In this document: piece after piece, positions 46,829 to 62,400 of the stretch
Position numbering within the stretch: the stretch's first letter is position 1
Layout: each line of letters begins with the position of its first letter
Assembly: GCA_964016885.1 (NCBI GenBank)
Contig: OZ024741.1
Location: forward strand, 27,235,956-27,299,955
Origin: Eledone cirrhosa
Lineage: Eukaryota > Mollusca > Cephalopoda > Octopoda > Eledonidae
Direction: 5' to 3'
Length of the DNA: 64,000 nt
Notes under the pieces: model-generated
Seen by the model: only the letters and a program-made list of their open reading frames with translations
Told to the model about the DNA's origin: nothing
The model's database searches: none
Program-made: the position numbers and the translations under genes

Positions 46829-49800
46829 AGCTACAGTAGTAGTAGTAGTAACAACAACAGTAGTAGTAGTAACAACAGCTACAGTAGTAGTAGTAGTAAC
46901 AACAACAGTAGTAGTAGTAACAACAACAGTAGTAGTAGTAACAACAGCAGCAGTAGTAGTAGTAGTAACAACAACAGTAGTAGTAGTAACAACAACAGTA
47001 GTAGTAGTAACAACAGCAGCAGTAGTAGTAGTAGTAACAACAACAGTAGTAGTAGTAACAACAACAGTAGTAGTAGTAGTAACAACAACAGTAGTAGTAG
47101 TAACAACAACAGCAGTAGTAGTAGTAGTAACAACAAGAGTAGTAGTAGTAACAACAACAGCAGTAGTAGTAGTAGTAACAACAAGAGTAGTAGTAGTAAC
47201 AACAACAGTAGTAGTAGTAGTAGTAACAACAAGAGTAGTAGTAGTAACAACAACAGTAGTAGTAGTAACAACAACAACAGTAGTAGTAGTAACAACAACA
47301 GCAGTAGTAGTAGTAGTAACAACAACAGTAGTAGTAGTAACAACAACAGCAGTAGTAGTAGTAACAACAAGAGTAGTAGTAGTAACAACAACAGTAGTAG
47401 TAGTAACAACAACAGTAGTAGTAGTAGTAACAACAACAGTAGTAGTAGTAACAACAACAGTAGTAGTAGTAGTAACAACAACAGCAGTAGTAGTAGTAGT
47501 AACAACAACAGTAGTAGTAGTAACAACAACAGTAGTAGTAGTAACAACAACAGCAGCAGTAGTAACAACAACAGTAGTAGTAGTAGTAGTAACAACAAGA
47601 GTAGTAGTAGTAACAACAGTAGTAGTAGTAACAACAACAGCAGTAGTAGTAACAACAACAGTAGTAGTAGTAGTAGTAACAACAAGAGTAGTAGTAGTAA
47701 CAACAGCAGTAGTAGTAGTAACAACAACAGCAGCAGTAGTAACAACAACAGTAGTAGTAGTAGTAGTAACAACAAGAGTAGTAGTAGTAACAACAGTAGT
47801 AGTAGTAACAACAACAGTAGTAGTAGTAGTAACAACAACAGTAGTAGTAGTAGTAACAACAACAGTAGTAGTAGTAGTAGTAACAACGACAGTAGTAGTA
47901 GTAGTAACAACAACAGCAGTAGTAGTAGTAGTAACAACAAGAGTAGTAGTAGTAACAACAACAGTAGTAGTAGTAACAACAACAGTAGTAGTAGTAGTAA
48001 CAACAAGAGTAGTAGTAGTAACAACAACAGCAGTAGTAGTAACAACAACAGTAGTAGTAGTAGTAACAACAAGAGTAGTAGTAGTAACAACAAGAGTAGT
48101 AGTAGTAACAACAACAGTAGTAGTAGTAGTAACAACAACAGTAGTAGTAGTAGTAACAACAACAGCAGCAGTAGTAGTAGTAGTAACAACAACAGTAGTA
48201 GTAGTAACAACAACAGTAGTAGTAGTAACAACAGTAGTAGTAGTAACAACGACAGTAGTAGTAGTAACAACAACAGCAGTAGTAGTAGTAGTAACAACAA
48301 CAGTAGTAGTAGTAACAACAACAGTAGTAGTAGTAACAACAACAGTAGTAGTAGTAGTAACAACAACAGTAGTAGTAGTAACAACAACAGTAGTAGTAGT
48401 AACAACAACAGCAGTAGTAGTAACAACAACAGTAGTAGTAGTAGTAACAACAAGAGTAGTAGTAGTAACAACAAGAGTAGTAGTAGTAACAACAACAGTA
48501 GTAGTAGTAGTAACAACAACAGTAGTAGTAGTAGTAACAACAACAGCAGCAGTAGTAGTAGTAGTAACAACAACAGTAGTAGTAGTAACAACAACAGTAG
48601 TAGTAGTAACAACAGTAGTAGTAGTAACAACGACAGTAGTAGTAGTAACAACAACAGCAGTAGTAGTAGTAGTAACAACAACAGTAGTAGTAGTAACAAC
48701 AACAGTAGTAGTAGTAACAACAACAGTAGTAGTAGTAGTAACAACAAGAGTAGTAGTAGTAACAACAACAGCAGTAGTAGTAGTAACAACAGTAGTAGTA
48801 ACAACAAGAGTAGTAGTAGTAGTAACAACAACAGTAGTAGTAGTAACAACAACAGTAGTAGTAACAACAACAGTAGTAGTAGTAGTAACAACAACAGTAG
48901 TAGTAGTAACAACAACAGTAGTAGTAGTAACAACAACAGTAGTAGTAGTAGTAACAACAACAGCAGTAGTAGTAGTAGTAACAACAAGAGTAGTAGTAGT
49001 AACAACAAGAGTAGTAGTAGTAACAACAAGAGTAGTAGTAGTAACAACAACAGTAGTAGTAGTAGTAACAACAACAGCAGCAGCAGTAGTAGTAGTAGTA
49101 ACAACAACAGTAGTAGTAGTAGTAGTAACAACAGCAGTAGTAGTAGTAACAACAACAGTAGTAGTAACAACAACAACAGTAGTAGTAGTAGTAACAACAA
49201 CAGTAGTAGTAGTAGTAACAACAAGAGTAGTAGTAGTAACAACAACAGTAGTAGTAGTAACAACAACAGTAGTAGTAGTAGTAACAACAACAGTAGTAGT
49301 AGTAACAACAACAGTAGTAGTAGTAACAACAACAGTAGTAGTAGTAGTAACAACAACAGCAGTAGTAGTAGTAGTAACAACAAGAGTAGTAGTAGTAACA
49401 ACAACAGTAGTAGTAGTAACAACAACAGTAGTAGTAGTAACAACAACAGTAGTAGTAGTAGTAATAACAACAGTAGTAGTAGTAGTAACAACAACAGTAG
49501 TAGTAGTAGTAACAACAACAGTAGTAGTAGTAACAACAACAGTAGTAGTAGTAGTAACAACAACAGCAGTAGTAGTAGTAACAACAACAGTAGTAGTAGT
49601 AACAACAACAGTAGTAGTAGTAGTAACAACAACAGTAGTAGTAGTAACAACAACAGTAGTAGTAGTAGTAACAACAACAGTAGTAGTAGTAGTAACAACA
49701 ACAGCAGTAGTAGTAGTAACAACAACAGCAGTAGTAGTAGTAACAACAACAGTAGTAGTAGTAACAACAGCAGTAGTAGTAGTAACAACAACAGTAGTAG

Positions 49801-52800
49801 TAGTAACAACAGCAGTAGTAGTAGTAACAACAACAGCAGTAGTAGTAACAACAACAGTAGTAGTAGTAGTAACAACAAGAGCAGTAGTAGTAGTAACAAC
49901 AACAGTAGTAGTAGTAACAACAGCAGTAGTAGTAGTAACAACAGCAGTAGTAGTAGTAACAACAACAGTAGTAGTAGTAGTAACAACAACAGCAGTAGTA
50001 GTAGTAACAACAACAGTAGTAGTAACAACAACAACAGTAGTAGTAGTAGTAACAACAACAGTAGTAGTAGTAGTAACAACAACAGTAGTAGTAGTAACAA
50101 CAACAGTAGTAGTAACAACAACAGCAGTAGTAGTAGTAACAACAACAGCAGTAGTAGTAGTAACAACAACAGCAGTAGTAGTAACAACAACAGCAGTAGT
50201 AGTAACAACAACAGCAGTAGTAGTAGTAACAACAACAGTAGTAGTAGTAACAACAACAGCAGTAGTAGTAGTAACAACAACAGTAGTAGTAGTAACAACA
50301 ACAACAGTAGTAGTAGTAACAACAGCAGTAGTAGTAGTAACAACAACAGTAGTAGTAGTAACAACAACAGCAGTAGCAGTAGTAACAACAACAGTAGTAG
50401 TAGTAACAACAACAGCAGTAGTAGTAGTAACAACAGCAGTAGTAGTAGTAACAACAACAACAGTAGTAGTAGTAACAACAACAGTAGCAGTAGTAACAAC
50501 AACAGTAGTAGTAGTAACAACAACAGCAGTAGTAGTAGTAACAACAGTAGTAGTAGTAGTAACAACAGTAGTAGTAGTAACAACAACAGTAGTAGTAGTA
50601 GTAGTAACAACAACAGCAGTAGTAGTAGTAACAACAACAGCAGTAGTAGTAACAACAACAGCAGTAGTAGTAGTAACAACAATAGCAGTAGTAGTAGTAA
50701 CAACAGCAGTAGTAGTAGTAACAACAACAGTAGTAGTAGTAACAACAACAACAGTAGTAGTAGTAACAACAACAGCAGTAGTAGTAGTAACAACAACAGT
50801 AGTAGTAGTAACAACAACAGCAGTAGTAGTAACAACAACAGCAGTAGTAGTAGTAACAACAATAGCAGTAGTAGTAACAACAACAACAGTAGTAGTAGTA
50901 ACAACAACAGTAGTAGTAGTAACAACAACAACAGTAGTAGTAGTAACAACAACAACAGTAGTAGTAGTAACAACAACAACAGTAGTAGTAGTAACAACAA
51001 CAGCAGTAGTAGTAGTAACAACAACAGCAGTAGTAGTAACAACAACAGCAGTAGTAGTAGTAACAACAACAGTAGTAGTAGTAACAACAACAACAGTAGT
51101 AGTAGTAACAACAGTAGTAGTAGTAGTAGTAACAACAACAGTAGTAGTAGTAAAAACAACAGTAGAAGTAGTAACAACAACAGCAGTAGTAGTAGTAACG
51201 ATAACAGTAGTAGTAGTAACAACAACAGTAGTAGTAGTAACAACAACAGCAGTAGTAGTAGTAGTAACAACAACAGTAGTAGTAGTAAAAACAACAGTAG
51301 TAGTAGTAACAACAGCAGCAGTAGTAGTAGTAACAACAGTAGTAGTAGTAGTAGTAACAACAGCAGTAGTAGTAGTAACAACAACAGCAGTAGTAGTAAC
51401 AACAACAGCAGTAGTAGTAACAACAACAGCAGTAGTAGTAGTAACAACAGCAGTAGTAGTAGTAACAACAACAGTAGTAGTAACAACAACAACAGTAGTA
51501 GTAGTAACAACAGCAGTAGTAGTAACAACAACAGCAGTAGTAGTAGTAACAACAACAGTAGTGGTAGTAACAACAACAGTAGTGGTAGTAACAACAATAG
51601 CAGTAGTAGTAACAACAACAGCAGTAGTAGTAGTAACAACAGCAGTAGTAGTAGTAACAACAACAGTAGTAGTAACAACAACAACAGTAGTAGTAGTAAC
51701 AACAACAGCAGTAGTAGTAGTAACAACAACAGTAGTAGTAACAACAACAACAGTAGTAGTAGTAACAACAACAGCAGTAGTAGTAGTAACAACAACAGCA
51801 GTAGTAGTAGTAACAACAACAGTAGTAGTAGTAAAAACAACAGTAGTAGTAGTAACAACAACAGCAGTAGTAGTAACAACAACAGCAGTAGTAGTAGTAA
51901 CAACAACAGCAGTAGTAGTAGTAACAACAATAGCAGTAGTAGTAACAACAACAACAGCAGTAGTAGTAACAACAACAGTAGTAGTAGTAACAACAACAAC
52001 AGTAGTAGTAGTAACAACAACAGTAGTAGTAGTAACAACAACAGCAGTAGTAGTAGTAACAACAACAGCAGTAGTAGTAACAACAACAGCAGTAGTAGTA
52101 ACAACAACAGCAGTAGTAGTAGTAACAACAACAGTAGTAGTAGTAACAACAACAACAGTAGTAGTAGTAACAACAACAACAGTAGTAGTAGTAACAACAA
52201 CAACAGTAGTAGTAGTAACAACAACAGCAGTAGTAGTAGTAACAACAACAGCAGTAGTAGTAACAACAACAGCAGTAGTAGTAGTAACAACAACAGTAGT
52301 AGTAGTAGTAACAACAATAGCAGTAGTAGTAACAACAACAACAGCAGTAGTAGTAACAACAACAGCAGTAGTAGTAGTAACAACAACAGTAGTAGTAGTA
52401 ACAACAACAGTAGTAGTAGTAGTAACAACAACAGTAGTAGTAGTAACAACAACAGTAGTAGTAGTAGTAACAACAACAGTAGTAGTAGTAGTAGTAACAA
52501 CAACAGTAGTAGTAGTAACAACAACAGTAGTAGTAGTAGTAACAACAACAGTAGTAGTAGTAACAACAACAGTAGTAGTAGTAGTAACAACAACAGTAGT
52601 AGTAGTAACAACAACAGCAGTAGTAGTAGTAACAACAACAGTAGTAGTAGTAGTAACAACAGTAGTAGTAGTAACAACAACAGTAGTAGTAACAACAACA
52701 GTAGTAGTAGTAGTAACAACAACAGTATTAGTAGTAACAACAACAGTAGTAGTAGTAACAACAACAGTAGTAGTAACAACAACAGCAGTAGTAGTAGTAA

Positions 52801-53990
52801 CAACAACAGTAGTAGTAGTAACAACAACAGCAGTAGTAGTAGTAACAACAACAGTAGTAGTAGTAACAACAACAGCAGTAGTAGTAACAACAACAGCAGT
52901 AGTAGTAACAACAACAGCAGTAGTAGTAGTAACAACAACAGCAGTAGTAGTAACAACAATAGTAGTAGTAGTAACAACAACAGTAGTAGTAGTAACAACA
53001 ACAGTAGTAGTAGTAGTAACAACAGTAGTAGTAGTAACAACAACAGCAGTAGTAGTAACAACAACAGCAGTAGTAGTAACAACAACAGCAGTAGTAGTAG
53101 TAACAACAACAGTAGTAGTAGTAACAACAACAGCAGTAGTAGTAGTAACAACAACAGTAGTAGTAGTAACAACAACAGCAGTAGTAGTAGTAACAACAAC
53201 AGTAGTAGTAGTAACAACAACAGCAGTAGTAGTAACAACAACAGCAGTAGTAGTAGTAACAACAACAGTAGTAGTAGTAACAACAACAGCAGTAGTAGTA
53301 GTAACAACAGCAGTAGTAGTAGTAACAACAACAGTAGTAGTAGTAACAACAACAGCAGTAGTAGTAGTAACAACAACAGTAGTAGTAGTAACAACAACAG
53401 TAGTAGTAGTAACAACAACAGTAGTAGTAGTAACAACAACAGCAGTAGTAGTAGTAACAACAACAGTAGTAGTAGTAACAACAACAGCAGTAGTAGTAGT
53501 AACAACAACAGTAGTAGTAGTAACAACAACAGCAGTAGTAGTAGTAACAACAGCAGTAGTAGTAGTAACAACAGCAGTAGTAGTAGTAACAACAGGTGTA
53601 GTAGTAACAACAACAACAGTAGTAGTAGTAACAACAACATCAGCAGTAGTAGTAGTAACAACAGCAGTAGTATTAACAACAACAACAGTAGTAGTAGTAG
53701 TAGCAACAACAACAGCAGTAGTAGTAGTAACAACAACAACAGCAGTAGTAGTAGTAGTAAAACCAGCAGTAGTAGTATTAACAACAACAGTAGTAGTAGT
53801 AACAACAACAGTAGTAGTAGTAACAACAACAGTAGTAGTACTAACATAAGCAGCAGTAGTAGTAACAACAACAGTAGTAGTAGTAATAACAGCAGTAGTA
53901 GTAGTAACAACATCAGTAGTAGTAGTAGTAACAACAGCAGTAGTAGTAGTAACAACAGCAGTAGTAGTAGTAATAACAGCAGTAGTAGTA
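46829..53990. repeat. (AGT)n(AAC)n compound array, about 7.2 kb
   Basis: Alternating blocks of (AGT)2-5 and (AAC)2-4, with AGC at block junctions and rare variants (AAG, GAC, AAA, AAT). Basic units are about 21-27 bp. A 381-bp higher-order duplication is marked by the rare 'aacgac' at about 48249 and 48630. The reading frames Ser/Asn, Val/Thr, Thr/Val and almost pure Leu stay open for over 2400 codons because indels are multiples of three. There is no sign of a real gene. Confidence 0.97.
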
Positions 53991-55489
53991 GTAACAACAA
54001 CAACAACAGTAACAACAACAATAACAAAAGTAACAACAACAATAACAACATCAACAACAACAATAACAACAACAACAATAACACCAACAGTAACAACAAC
54101 AACAGTAACAACAACAATTACAAAAGTAAGAACAATAACAACAGCAGCAACAATAACAACAACAGCAACAAAAACACCAACAGTAACAACAACAACAACA
54201 ACAATAACAACAACAACAACAATAACACCAACAGTAACAACAACGACAACAACAACAATAACAACAATAGCAACAATAACAACAACAATAACAATAACAG
54301 CAACAAAAATAACAACAACAGCAACAATAGCAACAATAACAACAACAATAACAATAACAGCAACAAAAATAACAACAACAGCAACAATAACACCAACAGT
54401 AACAACAACAACAGCAACAACAACAACAGCAACAACAACAACAATAACAACAATAACAACAGCAACAACAATAATAACAACAGCAACAACAATAACAATA
54501 ACACCAACAGTAACAACAACAACAACACCAACAGTAACAACAACAACAATAACAACAACAGCAACAATAACAACATTAACAACAACAATAACAACAGCAA
54601 CAACAATAACAACAACAATAACAACAACAGCAACAATAACACCAACAGTAACAACAACAACAGCAACAATAACAACAACAACAATAACAACAACAGCAAC
54701 AAAAATAACAACAACAGCAACAATAACACCAACAGTAACAACAACAACAGCAACAACAACAACAGCAACAACAACAACAACAATAACAACAATAACAACA
54801 GCAATAACAATAACACCAACAGTAACAACAACAATAACAACAACAATAACAACAACAACAACAGCAACAACAATAGTAACAACAACAACAATAACAACAA
54901 TAACAACAACAGCAACAATAACAACAGCAACAACAATAACAACAGCAACAATAATAACAACAGCAACAACAATAACAACAGCAACAACAATAACAACAAC
55001 AGCAATAATAACAGCAGCAACAGCAACAACAATAACAACAATAACAACAGCAGCAACAGCAACAACAATAACAACAGCAACAACAATAACAACAACAGCA
55101 ACAATAACACTAACAGTGACAACAACAACAACAACAACAGCAACAACAACAATAACACCAACAGTAACAACAACAACAATAACAACAGCAACAATAACAA
55201 CAACAGCAACAATAACAACAACAACAACAACAGCAACAATAACAACAGCAGCAACAATAACAGCAGCAACAACAACAACAACAACAACAACAGCAACAGC
55301 AACAACAACAACAGCAACAACAGCAACAATAACACCAACAGTAACAACAACAACAGCAACAATAACAACAACAACAACAATAACAACAACAGCAACAACA
55401 ATAACACCAACAGTAACAACAACAACAATAACAACAACAGCAACAATAACAACAACAACAACAGCAACAATAACAACTACCAACAACAA
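53991..55489. repeat. AAC-rich array with AAT, AGC, ACC and AGT variants
   Basis: After the last (AGT)n block the array changes to AAC units with single substituted triplets. Longer motifs recur, for example 'aacaataacaccaacagtaa'. The same 'acaccaacagtaac' motif appears in the last array of the window. Confidence 0.96.
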
Positions 55490-55578
55490 CATTAAAATGA
55501 CCACAACAACAACAACAATAACAACAGTATCATCACAACAGTATCATCACAACTACCAACAACAACATTAAAATTACC

Positions 55579-55609
<31 letters not shown>

Positions 55610-56449
55610 GAACAACAATATCAACAACAGTATCACCACAACTACCAACAACAACATTAAAATGACCACAACAACAACAACAGTATCACCACAACTACCA
55701 ACAACAACAACATTAAAATGACCACAACAACAACAACAAGAACAACAGTATCACCACAACTACCAACAACAACGTTAAAATGACCACAACAAGAACAACA
55801 ATATCAACAACAGTATCACCACAACTACCAACAACAACAACATTAAAATGACTACCACCACCACAACAACAACAACAATATCAACAACAGTATCACCACA
55901 ACTACCAACAACAACAACATTAAAATGACAACAACAACAACAACAACAATAACAACAGTATCACCACAACTACCAACAACAACATTAAAATGACCACAAC
56001 AACAACAACAATATCAACAACAGTATCACCTCAACTAGCAACAACAACATTAAAATGACCACCACCACCACAACAACAACAACAATATCAACAACAGTAT
56101 CACCACAACTACCAACAACAACAACAACATTAAAATGACCACCACCACAACAACAACAACATTAAAATGACCACAACAAGAACAACAATATCAACAACAG
56201 TATCACCACAACTACCAACAACAACAACATTAAAATGACCACAACAACAACAACAACAACAACAATAACAACAACAGTATCACCACAACTACCAACAACA
56301 ACATTAAAATGACCACAACAACAACAACAATATCAACAACAGTATCACCTCAACTACCAACAACAACATTAAAATGACCACCACCACAATAACAACAACA
56401 ACAATATCAACAACAGAATCACTACAACTACCAACAACAACAACATTAA
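55490..56449. repeat. 60-85-bp tandem repeat with 'attaaaatgacc'
   Basis: About 15 imperfect units contain 'attaaaatgaccacaacaa', a variable (AAC)n run, 'atatcaacaacagtatcacc' and 'acaactaccaacaacaac'. Unit length varies with the AAC run; the shortest unit is about 30 bp (near 56130-56160). Confidence 0.93.
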
Positions 56450-59400
56450 AATGACCACCACCACCTATAACAACAACAGTAACACCAATGCCACCACCAC
56501 CACCACCTATATCAACAACAGTAACAACAACACCACCACCACCACCACCTATAACAACAACAGTAACACCAACACCACCACCACCACCACCTATAACAAC
56601 AACAGTAACACCAAACCCACCACCACCACCACCTATAACAACAACAGTAACACCAAACCCACCACCACCACCACCTATAACAACAACAGTAACAACAACA
56701 CCACCACCACCACCTATAACAACAACAGTAACACCAACGCCACCACCACCACCACCTATAACAACAACAGTAACACCAACACCACCACCACCACCACCAC
56801 CTATAACAACAACAGTAACACCAACGCCACCACCACCACCACCTATAACAACAACAGTAACACCAACACCACAACCACCACCACCTATAACAACAACAGT
56901 AACAACAACTCCACCACCACCTATAACAACAACAGTAACAACAACACCACCACCACCACCACCACCTATAACAACAACAGTAACACCAACCCCACCACCA
57001 CCACCACCTATAACAACAGTAACACCAACCCCACCACCACCACCACCTATAACAACAACAGTAACAACAACACCACCACCACCACGACCACCTATAACAA
57101 CAACAGTAACACCAACGCCACCACCACCACCTATAACAACAACAGTAACACCAACGCCACCACCACCACCACCTATAACAACAACAGTAACAACAACTCC
57201 ACCACCACCACCACCTATAACAACAACAGTAACACCAACCCCACCACCACCACCACCTATAACAACAACAGTAACACCAACGCCACCACCACCACCACCT
57301 ATAACAACAACAGTAACAACAACACCACCACCACCACCACCTATAACAACAACAGTAACACCAACCCCACCACCACCACCTATTACAACAACACTAACAC
57401 CACCACCACCACCACCACCACCTATAACAACAACAGTAACGCCAACCCCACCACCACCACCACCTATAACAACAACAGTAACACCAACGCCGCCACCACC
57501 ACCACCTATAACAACAACAATAACACCAACGCCACCACCACCACCACCACCTATAACAACAACAGTAACACCAACGCCACCACCATCACCTATAACAACA
57601 ACAGTAACACGAACCCCACCACCACCACCTATAACAACAACAGTAACACCAACGTCACCACCACCACCACCTATAACAACAACAGTAACACCAACCCCAC
57701 CACCACCACCACCTATAACAACAACGGTAACACCAACCCCACAACCACCACCACCTATAACAACAACAGTAACACCAACTCCACCACCACCACCACCTAT
57801 AACAACAACAGTAACACCAACACCACCACCACCACCACCTATAACAACAACAGTAACACCAAGCCCACCACCACCTCCACCACCTATAACAACAACAGTA
57901 ACAACAACTCCACCACCACCACCACCACCTATAACGACAACAGTAACACCAACCCCACCACCACCACCACCACCTATAACAACAACTCCACCACCACCAC
58001 CACCTATAACAACAACAACAGTAACAACAACTCCACCACCACCACCACCTATAACAATAACAGTAACACCAACGCCACCACCACCACCACCACCTATAAC
58101 AACAACAGTAACACCAACCCCACCACCACCACCACCACCTATAACAACAACAGTAACAAGAACGCCACCACCACCACCACCACCACCACCTATAACAACA
58201 ACAGTAACACCAACGCCACCACCACCACCACCACCTATAACAACAACAGTAACAACAACTCCACCACCACCTATAACAACAACAGTAACAACAACACCAC
58301 CACCACCACCACCACCACCACCTATGACAACAACAGTAACAACAAATCCACCACCACCACCACCTATAACAACAACAGTAACAACAACCCCACCACCACC
58401 ACCACCACCTATAACAACAACAGTAACAACAACTCCACCACCACCACCACCTATAACAATAACAGTAACACCAACGCCACCACCACCACCACCACCACCT
58501 ATAACAACAACAGTAACATCAACTCCACCACCACCACGACCACCTATAACAACAACAGTAACACCAACTCCACCACCACCACCACCTATAACAACAACAG
58601 TAACAACAACACCACCACCACCACCACCTATAACAACAACAGTAACAACAACTCCACCACCACCACCACCTATAACAACAACAGTAACAACAACACCACT
58701 ACCACCACCTATAACAATAACAGCAACACCAACGCCGCCACCACCACCACCACCTATAACAACAACAGTAACAACAACACCACCACCACCACCACCACCT
58801 ATAACAACAACAGTAACACCAACCCCACCACCACCACCACCTATAACAACAACAGTAACAACAACTCCACCACCACCACCACCTATAACAACAACAGTAA
58901 CAACAACACCACCACCACCACCACCACCTATAACAATAACAGTAACACCAACGCCACCACCACCACCACCACCTATAACAACAACAGTAACAACAACACC
59001 ACCACCACCACCACAACCTATAACAACAACAGTAACACCAACCCCACCACCACCACCTATAACAACTACAGTAACACCACCACCACCACCACCACCACCT
59101 ATAACAACAACAGTAACACCAACCCCACCACCACCACCACCTATAACAACAACAGTAACACCAACCCCACCACCACCACCACCTATAACAACAACAGTAA
59201 CACCAACGCCACCACCACCACCACCTATAACAACAACAGTAACACCAACCCCACCACCACCACCACCTATAACAACAACAGTAACACCAACGCCACCACC
59301 ACCACCACCTATAACAACAACAGTAACACCAACTCCACCACCACCACCTATAACAACAGTAACACCAACCCAACCACCACCACCACCTATAACAACAACA

Positions 59401-62400
59401 GTAACAACAACTCCACCACCACCTATAACAACAACAGTAACACCAACGCCACCACAACCACCACCTATAACAACAACAGTAACACCAACCCCACCACCAC
59501 CACCACGACCTATAACAACAACAGTAACACCAACGCCACCACCGCCACCACCTATAACAACAACAGTAACACCAACGCCACCACCACCACCTATAACAAC
59601 AACAGTAACACCAACGCCACCACCACCACCACCACCTATAACAACAACAGTAACACCAACCCCACCACCACCACCACCTATAACAACAACAGTAACACCA
59701 ACGCCACCACCACCACCACCTATAACAACAACAGTAACACCAACGCCACCACCACCACCTATAACAACAATAGTAACACCAACGCCACCACCACCACCAC
59801 CACCTATAACAACAACAGTAACACCAACCCCACCACCACCACCACCTATAACAACAACAGTAACACCAACACCACCACCACCACCACCACCTATAACAAC
59901 AACAGTAACACCAACCCCACCACCACCACCTAAAACAACAACAGTAACACCAACACCACCACCACCACCACCTATAACAACAACAGTAACACCAACCCCA
60001 CCACCACCACCTATAACAACAACAGTAACACCAACCCCACCACCACCACCTATAACAACAACAGTAACACCAACCCCACCACCACCACCTATAACAACAA
60101 CAGTAACACCAACCCCACCACCACCACCACCTATAACAACAACAGTAACAACAACTCCACCACCACCACCACCTATAACAACAACTATAACACCAACCCC
60201 ACCACCACCACCTATAACAACAACAGTAACACCAACCCCACCACCACCTATAACAACAACAGTAACAACAACTGCACCACCACCACCACCTATAACAATA
60301 ACAGTAACACCAACGCCACCACCACCACCTATAACAACAACAGTAACAACAACTCCACCACCACCACCACCTATAACAACAACAGTAACAACAACACCAC
60401 CACCACCACCACCACCTATAACAACAACAGTAACAACAACTCCACCACCACCACCACCTATAACAACAACAGTAACAACAACACCACCACCACCACCACC
60501 TATAACAACAACAGTAACACCAACCCCACCACCACCACCACCTATAACAACAACAGTAACAAAAACTCCACCACCACCACCACCTATAACAACAACAGTA
60601 ACAACAACTCCACCACCACCACCACCTATAACAACAACAGTAACACCAACCCCACCACCACCACCTGTAACAACAACAGTAACACCAACCGCACCATCAC
60701 CACCACCTATAACAACAACAGTAACACCAACGCCACCACCACCTATAACAACAACAGTAACACCAACCCCACCACCACCACCTATAACAACAACAGTAAC
60801 ACCAACCCCACCACCACCACCACCTATAACAACAACAGTAACAACAACTCCACCACCACCACCTATAACAACAACAGTAACACCAACCCCACCACCGCCA
60901 CCTATAACAACATCAGTAACACCAACCCCACCACCACCACCTATAACAACAACAGTAACACCAACCCCACCACCACCACCTATAACAACAACAGTAACAC
61001 CAACCCCACCACCACCACCTATAACAACAACAGTAACAACAACGCCACCACCACCACCACCACCTATAACAACAACAGTAACACCAACGCCACCACCACC
61101 ACCACCACCTATAACAACAACAGTAACACCAACCCCACCACCACCACCACCACCACCACCACCTATAACAACAACAGTAACACCAACCCCACCACCACCA
61201 CCACCACCTATAACAACAACAGTAACACCAACCCCACCACCACCACCACCTATAACAACAACAGTAACAACAACGCCACCACCACCACCACCACCTATAA
61301 CAACAACAGTAACACCAACCCCACCACCACCACCACCTATAACAACAACAGTAACAACAACTCCACCACCACCACCTATAACAACAACAGTAACACCAAC
61401 CCCACCACCACCACCTATAACAACAACAGTAACACCAACCCCACCACCACCACCTATAACAACAACAGTAACACCAACCCCACCACCACCACCACCTATA
61501 ACAACAACAGTAACAACAACGCCACCACCACCACCACCACCTATAACAACAACAGTAACACCAACCCCACCACCACCACCACCTATAACAACAACAGTAA
61601 CAACAACGGCACCACCACCACCACCACCTATAACAACAACAGTAACACCAACCCCACCACCACCACCACCACCTATAACAACAACAGTAACACCAACCCC
61701 ACCACCACCACCACCTATAACAACAACAGGAACACCAACTCCACCACCACCACCACCTATAACAACAAGAGTAACACCAACCCCACCACCACCACCACCT
61801 ATAACAACAACAGTAACAACAACGCCACAACCACCACCACCACCTATAACAACAACAGTAACACCAACCCCACCACCACCACCACCACCTATAACAACAA
61901 CAGTAACACCAACCCCACCACCACCTATAACAACAACAGTAACAACAACTCCACCACCACCACCTATAACAACAACAGTAACAACAACTGCACCACCACC
62001 ACCACCTATAACAACAACAGTAACAACAACTCCACCACCACCACCACCTATAACAACAACAGTAACAACAACTCCACCACCACCACCACCTATAACAACA
62101 ACAGTAACAACAACTCCACCACCACCACCACCTATAACAACAACAGAAACAACAACTCCACCACCACCACCACCTATAACAATAACAGTAACACCAACGC
62201 CACCACCACCACCTATAACAACAACAGTAACAACAACTCCACCACCACCACCACCTATAACAACAACAGTAACACCAACGCCACCACCACCACCTATAAC
62301 AACAACAGTAACAACAACTCCACCACCACCACCACCTATAACAACAACAGTAACAACACCACCACCACCACCACCACCACCTATAACAACAACAGTAACA

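Noticed and set aside
46766..55504. Giant open frames on both strands over the AGT/AAC arrays (2912, 2893 and 2412 codons)
   Set aside because: They are produced by three-base periodicity; residues are only those spelled by AGT/AAC in each frame, without domains, start context or splice signals.
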